Positions 54,154 through 64,000 of a stretch of DNA of 64,000 nt are shown in pieces. The stretch is taken from the NCBI GenBank assembly GCA_035771165.1, contig JAWNZC010000413.1:1178001-1242000 (forward strand). The letters are read 5' to 3'. Origin of the DNA: Paragorgia papillata. Lineage: Eukaryota > Cnidaria > Anthozoa > Scleralcyonacea > Coralliidae. The notes below the pieces were generated by a model. It did no database searches and was not told the DNA's origin. It was given only the letters and a program-made list of their open reading frames with translations. The position numbers and the translations under genes were made by a program. Position 1 is the stretch's first letter. Every line of letters begins with the position of its first letter.

Positions 54154-54229
54154 CTTATTAGTATTCTTTATATAAAGCATACTAATAAGGATCCTTATTA
54201 GTATGCTTTATATAAAGAATATTAATAAG
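54154..54229. repeat. Long A+T palindrome
   Basis: CTTATTAGTATTCTTTATAT through AAGGATCCTT to ATATAAAGAATATTAATAAG, an almost perfect 76-bp palindrome centred on GGATCC. It lies just after the pseudogene's polyadenylation-like AATAAAG (54097). Confidence 0.9.
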
Positions 54230-57200
54230 AGCAAAGGTTTGATAATGAGATCTATTGTCATCCCGGTTGAATAATCATACTTTATCGGGTATAAACAGGC
54301 GTGCATGTGAGCGATTTACAAGCTCTGATTTGACGATTTGCTCATGAATTATTAATGAGTTTTTGAAATACATATTGCATACCCCATATACCTGACTGTG
54401 TTTACCACTGACTACAAAACGTTTTTGCAAACAAGTTACAATGTTAACCAAACCCAATAAGTTTTAAACATTTATTTCACATATACAGTACAAAATAGGT
54501 AAAGGGCAGTTCTTTTGACCACTAAATTTTACTGTTACAAGCTCTGTGTACACAAGGTGCAAAATTAAGAAAATGTATTATTACCAGTTGCCCACCACAG
54601 GACAAATAGTAGTAACTGGTCCTTTATTATTTTACTGGCCAACACCCTATTAATTAAATTAACCAGTAGACCAATTAATTCTTTATTTATTATAAAGACA
54701 TGAAATTAACACCTTTTTGTTCTTAAACATGAAGTAAGTAGAAAGTCTTTTGTTCAAAATGTTTACACTCAGTATGACTGAAGCTGCTGAAGAACATTTG
54801 CCACTATTCCTGTGTCAGTGGCCAGTGCTGTGAAGAATCCCCTCTTGATTTTCTACAGTTCATTGTTTCTTAAGATTTCATTTCAAATCTATTGTCTCAG
54901 CTAAAAAAAGGAGAGAAACTATGTGAAGGTTGCACATCTATAATCTAAACCTCCATCTAAGCAACAAATCATGAAATATTTAAAAAGCTTGGGGAACAAA
55001 ACTCAAGACGAACTGTCCAACCTAGAGAATTAAGATACAGTAGGCCATTTCAAGCTAACTATATATGCGTTCATTTTATAGTAGAATAAAGTAAAATACC
55101 TAGACTTCAACACTAAGGACCTGATATTTCAGGTTAATCTTTTTATCAGCAGCAACGTTTACAAATATTAAATGAAATTGGAGAAATACTGGCACTTGTT
55201 TGTCAGCCTTCAACAAATATGTCAAATCATAATTGCCTACAATCCGTCCAAATAGAGAGCTATAGAGTTGCTTCGTTCTTCAAAATTGCTTGTCCGATTA
55301 AGATAGAACAACCAATACGTGTAATTTTATCATTATACTTTAGATTTAAACTGTTTTTAAATAGTTTCCTCACTTATTTATTCTTGAAAGTACAACTTCA
55401 AAAGTGGACGGGTAGCTCCGGCCGGACCAATTAACAAGATAATGAAATCGTAAATTTCCCATTCAAATTTCGTTAAATATCTTCCTTACCACAATAAATT
55501 TGATTACTTACCTTCACTTTCAATGTACTATCCGTCCCAAGAAATATTACCACCAAAATTTTGAGTTATAGCCATTTAAACGATCAGAACGCACTTTTCG
55601 CCATATTGTTTACTGTTGAGAGTACCTGCTTTTACTTGCTTTCAACATGGCGGCCAACATGCGCGAGGCGACCTGCGCGAGGACATAAACTTCAAAGGTT
55701 CCGACGAGAGTGGGCCTTCTGCTCAATATTTATTCTGTGGCCAGTGTATTCTTTCATATGGCTTACATTAGATTATAACCTTGTTCTTCGTTAAACGGCA
55801 CGATGTCGGTTATGGCGACTTCTAAAAATCCACAAGAAACATGATATTTACAAGTCCAAAGGAGTACCCTTGTATTTCGTTAACAAAATTCGGTAGGAAT
55901 TCGGTTTTTGACGACCAACGAACTTAAGACAGCGACAGTGCTGTATAGTGTATACTGTAGTCCGTCATTTTTATGACAAATTTTATATTTTACATTAATT
56001 CTGTGTTAATTTTAGATATTAGTTTATTCAATAATATGATTGTGTGCACAAAGAAATCACCTCAAAAAGATCGGATTGGTTTTAACAGGACCGTGAGAGT
56101 TTTTATTATAAGTCGCGCATTTCTCAAATAAGACGTAAACAAATATATATGGTGGTGCATCGTTGTGTAGATGATCGGCGTTCGGTTTCATGATGGACTT
56201 TATCGTGACATTAAAATGATCATCCCTTGAACATTACACATTCGTATCAAGCGCTAACTCATGCATGGCTCACTCAAATAATTCACACTCTGGCATTGTG
56301 AGCAAATTAGCCGTAGCGCGAACTATTTTCTCCCCGCCGGACTAATTATTGTAAACAAACATTTATAAGATTCTCAGCTACAAAAATCTGGGAAAATATT
56401 CCCAGTGATTTAAAAACCCTTTCTGTTTCAATGTAAAAAATATTAAGTCGCCAAGGTTGATCTGAATTTCATTCTCGTATTATACAATGTCTATTTTCTT
56501 ACTTCGACACGATCTTAATATTTCATCCTCTGCTGATCCCCAACTTATTAATATGTCAAGGCAGTGATTAAACTCGAAAGCTTTATACTTTAATGTATAT
56601 TCTTTCATAAAATATTTTGTTTTATATTTAACTCTGATTTATTTATGTATCACTATGTAAACTTTGTATTTTTCATTGTAAGTATTAAAAATAGTGTGAA
56701 TAAATTGAAATTATCATAAATCGCCGCATGTCTACAAATTATTAATAAAAGAAAACCAAGGAGCAACGCAGTCGAAAAGCATTTGTCGTCTCCGTGCCAT
56801 TATTAAATCGGAGTTTTGCACTTTTGTTGTCAGACGGTAATGTTTCTTAATACTTTAGTTATTCTAATAAATTGATACGCATACGACAATTGCCAGTCCT
56901 CACCGTTGTTTATGAAACGCAATACACCAGACATTTAGTGCATTTAATATTCAATGAAGGCAGCTCAACTTACGACATATAATTTAGCACAACCATTCAT
57001 ATTAAGACAAAAGCGAATTTTAATTTTAGTTGTACTGTTGGCAAAACAGTATTGTATCATTATTTTACCTCGGCTCTCACCGTGTTCGGTCCGACCATTG
57101 ATCGTTTATTCGAATTTACTACACTTTATTAAATATTCTTTGCAAAGGGAGTTTTCATGAGGAACCATCTATGCATATAATGTCCAAATGAAGTGGAATT

Positions 57201-57399
57201 TATATCGAAACCATCACGGAAGAACTCCGTTGTAGCACTTGTAGGTACGCGCCTCGCTGCTCTAATGTAAAATCTTGCTTTTTAGTGCTCAATCATGCAG
57301 GTTCAACGTCACGTGATCTTGAATTTGGCGAACAATAACATAAATCTCAGTCACGCCCACTTTCACAGCCCTCTCCCTTTCCAGTGGCTATGTCTCAAA

Positions 57400-58490
57400 T
57401 AATATACTCATTATACTGGATAGAGCATCTGGTGTTCGCAGTGAAGTCGGAATAGATTAGCGGCGACCATTTCCGGTGGGTCCCATACAATATGGCGTAA
57501 ATAGGAGTGGAAGCAGTTGAACGGCGTTTTTCGCCAAATTCTGGGATGTTACGAAGAGTTACCACCGAATTGAGGTTTGTAATCTTATTTTAAGTAATAG
57601 TTTAGTGTTTTGAATTATTTTTTTGTTTAGAAAGTGCTTTTCTTTACAAAATACGCTTGCCTGTTTATTTGCTTCAGAGCTAGCAAAGTTGGTAAACAAA
57701 TTTCTGGAAGTGACTGCCTGTGTATTTGTTTCTTTCTAGTAACGCGTATTATTTGATGATTTACGATGATGTGTTTGTTTAACTTTTGATTTATTTCATG
57801 CCGATTAAACCCCAAGAAGTCATAACTGTGTCTGTTTAAACTAATAAACTTACCCGCTGTTGATACTGTTCACATGAAATATTCGAACTTTATAGTTTTG
57901 TCGAATTTGGGCTAATGTTCAACCAGTTCAGATGGTTTTATTATGGTTACACTACAGTATGTATTTTGCCCAAGCCCTTGTCCCTTGATAGTATTTCATT
58001 TTGTCTACAGTATATCTCAAACAAAATATGTACATACTGTATAACATTTTGAGTTAGTGGTAGTTTATTATGGTTAGAGAGCATCTTACTGGCCATTAAG
58101 AAGTTACACCCAAGTTTGATTCCTACTCGATCAATGCAGTTTTACTGTACATTTAGCAGATTAAAATTTTATCTAGTTTGCTGAAAGCAAGAAAAGTCTT
58201 TCCAGTTACATGCATCCAGGATTACTGTAGATCTAAGGATGTTACTCTGCAATCTGGGTTTAACTCCTACTTGATGCACTTATCAGATTAAAATTTCACC
58301 TTGGATGTACATTAGAGGAGTGCTTCTAGTTTGACTCTACCAAACACCAGAGATTTCTTCTGGGTACTCCGATTTCCTCCTGTAGTAAATTGGTCCTTAG
58401 ATAAAGTTATGGTATATCCAGTGTAATACCATGATCGCCTCGGTTTCTTTTGTTCTCCGAGGGAATGTAAACCTCGTATTTCCCTCGGGT
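57400..58490. other. Z2 interior, no gene
   Basis: 57403-57840 is the Z end region. The rest has no recognised frame. The 62-70-codon minus frames are unsupported. Confidence 0.5.
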
Positions 58491-58496
58491 AATTTA

Positions 58497-58690
58497 TCCT
58501 TTGTCTTCTAATTTTCCCGTGCATGTTGATGAGGGAAAATTAGAAGACAAAGAAATCCTTTGACTTCTTCTAATTTTCCTGTGCATGTTGATGAGGGAAA
58601 ATTAGAAGACAAAGAAATCTTTTGTCTTCTTCTAAATTTCCCGCTTGCATATATTTTCCCTCATCAACATGCACGGGAAAATTAGATTCA
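58497..58690. repeat. Tandem and inverted CTTCTAATTTTCC...GTGCATGTTGATGAGGG repeat
   Basis: Two direct copies (about 58497 and 58568) of an approximately 70-bp unit and a reversed piece (58665-58683, CATCAACATGCACGGGAAAA). Confidence 0.85.
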
Positions 58691-58799
58691 ACTTCTCTGA
58701 TCAACCGTGTAAATTTCCTGTTGGCAAGATTCTCAAAGTTTTCCTCGGCGATCATAATATTACAAACTAATAACATGTCTTTTGGGGAAATTAGCGATT

Positions 58800-60157
58800 A
58801 AATTTCCCTCAAGTCATGTTATTACTTATAATAAATACAGTTACCTGTAGTTTACTTTCCTTTTTTGTTTACATGTACAGATTAGTTTTGTTTTGATTCT
58901 TACTGATGGTGGAAGAGGACAAGCTTATTCAATTTTTTTCTTATTTATGTACCAGAAAGGTTAGCTGTGGTTTCCTTTCCAAGATGGTAATAACGAATTT
59001 TGCTGTAGCTTTTTGCAATGGACTTGATAAGAGCAAAAACATGATTTTCATCAACAGGAGAATCTACCATATGGTTATCAAGGTCTGTGAAGAATGTGCC
59101 AGTGCTCCAGCCACCACTGGCGCTAGATAGTATTTTTAATTTTTTTGACATTTTAGTCCTTTGCGGCATTGCCTTTGTACTGTATTAGAGAAAACTTATT
59201 TTTAAATTAATTTCAATAAATTGTTTGTACTATCCAGAGCAGCTTACACTAGCTTCAATTAAACTAAAATCTTATAAACATCTATATGCATTGTTATGAT
59301 CACTCATCTCAAAAAAAAAATTAATGACTGATCAGCTAGTGATAATTTCTGCATAAAAAAGTTGTGTGGATCTAATAAGGAAAAGACATATAGATGGGTA
59401 TGAAACCTAAAAAGTTGTATGATGCAAGATATCGAGGTATGATAAATGTAGTAAAGATTGAAACTTTTTCAAAAATATCTTGAAATGAAAACACTTCTGT
59501 ACGTAAATAATAGTTTGGAATCATCCTTCTCTTTGTTTATTTTAGAAAAAAGCTCATGACTTATTATCTGTTTCAAATATAAGTCTACACAAAGTACAGT
59601 AGTGTCAGTACACTGAAGTATATAAAATATAAAAGAATATAGTAGATTATAACCAATAAATAATTATTTCTGTGTCTAAATCAGAGCTGGCCAAACCAAT
59701 TGTCCCTTTATTATAATTTTACTTCAATCTCAGATGATTCTATAACTCTTTCAAATACCAGACAATTTGACTTTGTCAAATAGAAAACCCTTGGCAAGTC
59801 TCTCCAGCAAGCCTAGGCAGCCATGAGTTCATCACAGATATAATATATATATAGACAGGGTAAAATAAAGCAAGAACACACAGGTAACAAACAGGCAAAT
59901 TTATAAGCATTTAACTCACTGTTTTACTATTATTGATGAAGTCGGATGAAGTCCTGTTACTATAATATTGACGAAGATAATTCCTGTTCACCTAGCATTT
60001 ATCAATTTATGGTGTGCATTTTCAATATTTGTAATACATTAATTGTCCATTTGTCCTCTTGTATAAAAAAATATATTTTTGCCTATTGGCTAATTTTTTA
60101 ATAATAAAGTATAACTACAAACTTCCAATAAACATCTTCAGTTGTATAAAACCCTCA
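58800..60157. other. Z2 interior, no supported gene
   Basis: 58948-58987 resembles Z1 8381-8430 (GGTTAGCTGTGGTTTCCTTTCC...AAGATGG). The overlapping 74-codon frames on both strands around 58906-59169 have no recognised motif. Confidence 0.4.
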
Positions 60158-60164
60158 GATCGTC

Positions 60165-61948
60165 CATAGCCACTGGAAAGGGAGAGGGCTGTGAAACTCC
60201 GCTCTGAAACAATAGAACTTCCGGTTTGATGTTAAAAATTTCACGCCTGAGCGTCACGTGATCTTGAACCGGCATGGCCAGTGTATTCTTTCATATGGCT
60301 TACATTAGATTATAACCTTGTTCTTCGTTAAACTGCACGATGTCGGTTATGGTGACTTCTAAAAATCCACAAGAAACATGATATTTACAAGTCCAAAGGA
60401 GTACCCTTGTATTTCGTTAACAAAATTCGGTAGGAATTCGGTTTTTGACGACCTACGAACTTAAGACAGCGACAGTGCTGTATAGTGTTACTGTAGTCCG
60501 TCATTTTTATGACAAATTTTATATTTTACATTGATTCTGCGTTAATTTTAGATATTAGTTTATTCAATAATATGATTGTGATTTGTGTGCACAAAGAAAT
60601 CACCTCAAAAAGATCGGATTGGTTTTAAGAGGACCGTGAGAGTTTTTAAGTCGCGCTTTTCTCAAATAAGACGTAAACAAATATATATGGTGGTGCATGG
60701 TTGTGTAGATGATCGGCGTTCGGTTTCATGATGGACTTTATCGTGACATTAAAATGATCATCCCTTGAACATTACACAATCGTATCAAACTCATGCATGG
60801 CTCACTCAAATAATTCACACTCTGGCATTGTGAGCAAATTAGCCGTAGCGCGAACTATTTTCTCCCCGCCGGACTAATTATTGTAAACAAACATTTATAA
60901 GATTCTCAGCTACAAAAATCTGGGAAAATATTCCCAGTGATTTAAAAACCCTTTCTGTTTCAATGTAAAAAATATTAAGTCACCAAGGTTGATCTGAATT
61001 TCATTCTCGTATTATACAATGTCTATTTTCTTACTTCGACACGATCTTAATATTTCATCCTCTGCTGATCCCCAACTTATTAATATGTCAAGGCAGTGAT
61101 TAAACTCGAAAGCTTTATACTTTAATTACACAATCACTCTCACATATGTATATTCTTTCATAAAATATTTTGTTTTATATTTAACTCTGATTTATTTATG
61201 TATCACTATGTAAACTTTGTATTTTTCATTGTAAGCGGTATTAAAAATAGTGTGAATAAATTGAAATTATCATAAATCGCCGCATGTCTACAAATTATTA
61301 ATAAAAGAAAACCAAGGAACAACGCAGTCGAAAAGCATTTGTCGTCTCCGTGCCATTATTAAATCGGAGTTTTGCACTTTTGTTGTCAGATGGCAATGTT
61401 TCTTAATACTTTAGTTATTCTAATAAACTGATACGCATACGACAATTGCCAGTCCTCACCGTTGTTTATGAAACGCAATACACCTGACATTTAGTGCATT
61501 TAATATTCAATGAAGGCAACTCAACTTACGACATATAATTTAGCACAACCATTCATATTAAGACAAAAGCGAATTTTAGTTTTAGTTGTACTGTTGGCAA
61601 AACAGTATTGTATCATTATTTTACCTCGGCTCTCACCGTGTTCGGTCCGACCATTGATCGTTTATTCGAATTTACTGCACTTTATTAAATATTCTTTGCA
61701 AAGGGAGTTTTCATGAGGGACCATCTATGCATATAATGTCCAAATGAAGTGGAATTTATATCGAAACCATCACGGAAGAACTTCGTTGTAGCACTTGTAG
61801 GTACGCGCCTCGCTGCTCTAATGTAAAATCTTGCTTTTTAGTGCTCAATCATGCAGGTTCAACGTCACGTGATCTTGAATTTGGCGAACAATAACATAAA
61901 TCTCAGTCACGCCCACTTTCACAGCCCTCTCCCTTTCCAGTGGCTATG
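60165..61948. mobile_element. X element copy 2, complete (1784 bp)
   Basis: Same termini as X1 (CATAGCC...GGCTATG), flanked by the 7-bp GATCGTC (60158-60164, 61949-61955). It differs from X1 by scattered substitutions and small indels such as an ACACAATCACTCTCACAT insertion near 61127. No transposase is visible, so it is non-autonomous. Confidence 0.92.
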
Positions 61949-62452
61949 GATCGTCTGATCCAATATACGTTGAAAAAGACGGATATAGAAACGGTAACAT
62001 TGTTACTTTGTCATAAAGTCACTGTCAAACCGCTAAAGTGAATACAAGATGTTATTTGTTCCTTACTTTAGTCCTTTAATAATTCTTCAAATTGTAGACC
62101 GGTGGCCGGTGCTGATTTTCGTTCAGTAAAATCGTGAAATTTCGGCTGATTTCCATGATCCCAGCTACTTTTAAGTTCTCCCATAGCGACAGGTACATTT
62201 TCTTGTTAAGAATGTAAAATTTAGCTGGTTTTCGTTAAAAATCCGATGATTTAAAGCGAAAACTATGATTCAGCAATAGTGATATAACTACGAAGTGGGT
62301 CCCACCGGATATGGCCGCCGCGAGATTTTTAGTCTCACTTCCGACTTCAATTTTTGCAAAGCGCGAACCAATAGATGCTCTATCCAGTATAATGAGTATA
62401 TTATTTGAGATCAGTGGTGTTGCGCACGTATACGTAAGACCCTGAAATTCGC

Positions 62453-62664
62453 CTATTTACAACAATGCATTTAAAAGCGGACGAGGGGTTATTGCATTTA
62501 TGTATTTCTAGTATGTAAATAATGTAGTTTATATTTATTCAATATATTGTCGAAACGTTTACGACAAAGTGGCCAACCTGCCAGGAAGGCGTTTGCCGGC
62601 GAAACAGTGAGATACTGATCTGGACATTCTGTGAGTGAAACGAGTGAAATTCTAACAAAACAAC
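62453..62664. other. Possible BEL/Pao 5' flank
   Basis: The sequence between Z2 and the gag start. TGGCCAACCTGCCAGG at 62571 could be a primer-binding site, but no LTR pair is present in the window. Confidence 0.3.
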
Positions 62665-63520
62665 ATGACCGACGTCGGAGAAATCGAAAAGAAAATCGAA
62701 GGTAAGCTTCGTTTGCTGGGTTTTACGACTGAAGATACTTCGAAAGTTATTGATTCGAGAGACCTGAAAGCAATTGAGAGACACGTGAACGCTTTAAAGA
62801 GTCGATTATTGACAAAATACATGAACTGAAATTGCAAGTTCATGAGAGCACAATTGATGAAGGGGAGGATCCTAGCAAGCTCAGAGTTTGGACACAAAAT
62901 CTAGAGTTGAACGTTGGAAGATATGAAGGGATTGCTAAGGACGTAAAGCACGTAGCCACTGAAATGAGATACAATGAGAAAGAGAAACTTGAAGAAGAGA
63001 AACGGAAGCGAGTTTTGGACGAGGAAATTCAGTTAGAGAAAGCGAAACTTGAAGTCAGATCAAAATTTGAGGGAAGTGCCAAGCCTCCAAGTGTTAGTGG
63101 TATGGGAGCTAAATTACCCAAACTACTTATCAGTAAATTTCAAGGCAGTCACCTGGATTGGATGAGATCGAGACTGAAATCGACAAGGCTACTATAACAC
63201 AGTTAGCCAAATTTTCTTATTTGAGATAGTTACTAGTACCCAGTGCCCGCGCATCATATAGATGGCGTTCCTTTTACATCTGAAGGTTACGAGAGAGCAA
63301 AAACGATATTGCAAACCAAGTACGGCTAAACCAGTGAAGTCGTGGACGCACACATACAGTGCATTATAGGACTACCCAAACTGCAAGGGGTGGAGCCGGA
63401 AAAGTGCACAGATTTTATGAGCGAGACACTTGCAAGTCATGTCCAAACTTTAGAAACATTGGGCAAACTTAAGGATATTGGGGCCAAGTTGCCGGGTATT
63501 AGAGCGGATCTAGAACTTCG
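62665..63520 (+). pseudogene. BEL/Pao Gag (DUF1759-like), frame-broken
   Basis: ATG at 62665 (MTDVGEIEKK). A frameshift lies near 62806, then a helical region with an EEEKRKRVLDEE coiled-coil. GAKLPKLLISKFQGSHLDWMR follows, the signature start of the BEL/Pao gag domain (LPKLxLxxFxGxxxxWxxFWDxF). The FWDQF-like codons are deleted around 63170. Further pieces (LAKFSYL at about 63205 and YERAKTILQTKYG near 63280) precede a last open piece from 63342 with IQCIIGLPKLQ...SHVQTLETLGKL. A stop separates the last two pieces. It runs directly into Polinton-like terminal sequence, so the 3' part is lost. Confidence 0.85.
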
Positions 63521-63790
63521 GGAATCAGGCAGAAAGCTATCGGCTATGACAAATTACACGGAGGGTTGCGTAACAGCTAGGGTGAGGAGGTTCAGGAAGA
63601 CTCGGGTTAGGGTTAGAGGGTCTCAAAGGGGCCTGAGAACGATGACGTATGTATAAATAATAAGTCGTTTATGACGTATTGGAAACCGGGGGGTTGGATC
63701 AAATTTAGAGTTAATGTTTCTTGAAACGGGGCTAATTATCAAATAAAAGTCCTTCCGGGACTCATATATGTCCTTGTAAGTAATTGATAG
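63518..63790. repeat. Detached Polinton-like terminal fragment
   Basis: It matches, with divergence, the outer region of elements A and B: CTTCGGGAATCAG, AAGCTATCGGCTATGAC, TTACACGGAGGGTTG, GGGTCTCAAAGGGGCCTGAGAA and a TCCTTCCGGGACTCATATATGTCC hairpin like that at 16985-17000. It lacks the AG terminus and is fused to the BEL/Pao gag pseudogene. Confidence 0.8.
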
Positions 63791-64000
63791 AGTATGTTAT
63801 GGTTGAGTGCCAATCAATTACGCTGTAGATTACGCTGCTAATTAACGCCTAAATTAATATAAGACTAAAATGGTGACATCATGGGTGGTTCACTTAGTCA
63901 AGTCACCCAGGCTGAATCCTACATTTGCGAGCAAGTTTTCATTTTATAACTTACACAAAAGCAAGCAGGACTTGCAAAATAACAATTTAACTAGAAAATA

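Larger units (their letters stand above)
51584..55739. mobile_element. Y element, 4.16 kb, inserted in X1
   Basis: It starts CACAGAATAAATATTGAGC and ends with inverted GCTCAATATTTATTCTGTG. The inverted end match is about 30 bases, extended by partial AAGCAAG/CTTGC blocks. Flanks are the 8-bp GCCAGTGT (51576-51583, 55740-55747). Eight-base duplications suggest a hAT-like element. It carries a KIAA1958-type pseudogene in its middle but no recognisable hAT transposase. 51880-52930 and 54300-55560 hold no supported gene. Confidence 0.87.
51464..57392. mobile_element. X element copy 1 (split by element Y)
   Basis: It begins CATAGCCACTGGAAAGGG and ends with the inverted CCCTTTCCAGTGGCTATG, flanked by the 7-bp TCTCAAA (51457-51463, 57393-57399). 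Without Y it is about 1765 bp, close to copy 2 (1784 bp), and very similar to it by eye. The termini start CATA and the 7-bp duplication recall P-superfamily elements such as ProtoP. No transposase is visible. A 68-codon frame (56954-57160) is also open in copy 2 but has no recognised motif. Confidence 0.85.
51430..62452. mobile_element. Z-family element, copy 2 (Z2), host of the second nest
   Basis: The left end, AGGCGAGTTTCAGGGTGTTG...CACTGATCTCAAA, is continued after element X1 by AATAATATACTCATTATACTGG at 57398. It is inverted at 62452-62380 (AGGCGAATTTCAGGGTC...). Subtracting X1 with Y and X2 leaves about 3.3 kb. The interior resembles Z1 (7845-11740). Only fragments without a recognisable protein are seen. 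Both Z copies carry an ATGGCCGCC or AAGATGGCCGCC motif near the end (11647, 62312). Confidence 0.7.

Noticed and set aside
56954..61716. 68-codon ORF conserved in both X copies (56954-57160, 61510-61716)
   Set aside because: The copies are so similar overall that conservation is not evidence of coding. No recognised motif and far too short for a transposase.

Overview
The window is repeat-dominated eukaryotic DNA, A+T-rich, with almost no host coding sequence. The mix of elements suggests an invertebrate, most likely a cnidarian (coral or anemone). They comprise Polinton/Maverick-type ATPase elements, Gypsy, BEL/Pao, LINEs, many foldback MITEs and a KIAA1958-type gene. One degraded exon also ends in an RIWYGEDL...DN...C extracellular motif that I associate with cnidarian secreted proteins. 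The taxonomic call is an inference.

Layout. 1-6640: a 9-bp minisatellite running off the left edge. 6880-7720: a 207-bp satellite. 7845-11740: an unclassified element (Z family) broken by an internally deleted Gypsy retrotransposon (8900-11101, 170-bp LTRs). 13279-36466: a nest of three inverted-repeat structures. 35612-38520: LINE fragments and foldbacks. 38526-40715: a 25-bp minisatellite. 40781-41122: a degraded exon. 43241-45175: two exons of a possible host membrane-protein gene. 45950-48480: a palindromic 60-bp repeat array split by a TTAA-type MITE, with a second copy downstream. 48966-50218: a MULE-like foldback and a TA-type MITE. 51430-62452: a second nest (Z contains X, X contains Y, Y contains a KIAA1958-like pseudogene; a second X copy lies further right). 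62665-63520: BEL/Pao gag pseudogene. 63518-63790: a detached fragment of the Polinton-like terminal region.

The standout is 13848-35611. Two related elements of about 10 kb, A (14661-24984) and B (13848-35611, split by A and by a LINE), have AG-starting termini and apparent 6-bp target duplications, as Polintons do. Each is built almost entirely as a giant inverted repeat of about 4.8-kb arms. Each arm of A carries a zinc-finger/A32-type packaging ATPase near the centre, a 58-aa ORF, a 51-aa ORF, a tandem-RING protein, a 55-aa membrane protein, a CxxC...HPSQ...HxC protein and two overlapping small ORFs. Each arm of B carries a C2H2-type protein and the ruin of an ATPase. No DNA polymerase B, integrase, protease or capsid gene is visible in either. 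B sits inside a smaller foldback transposon (C) whose other arm preserves a relative of the empty site.

Within A the ATPase and RING genes read outward from the centre, while the 51-aa, HPSQ and small terminal ORFs read inward. The genes look like virion-packaging and regulatory parts of a Polinton or adintovirus-like genome, without the replication module.
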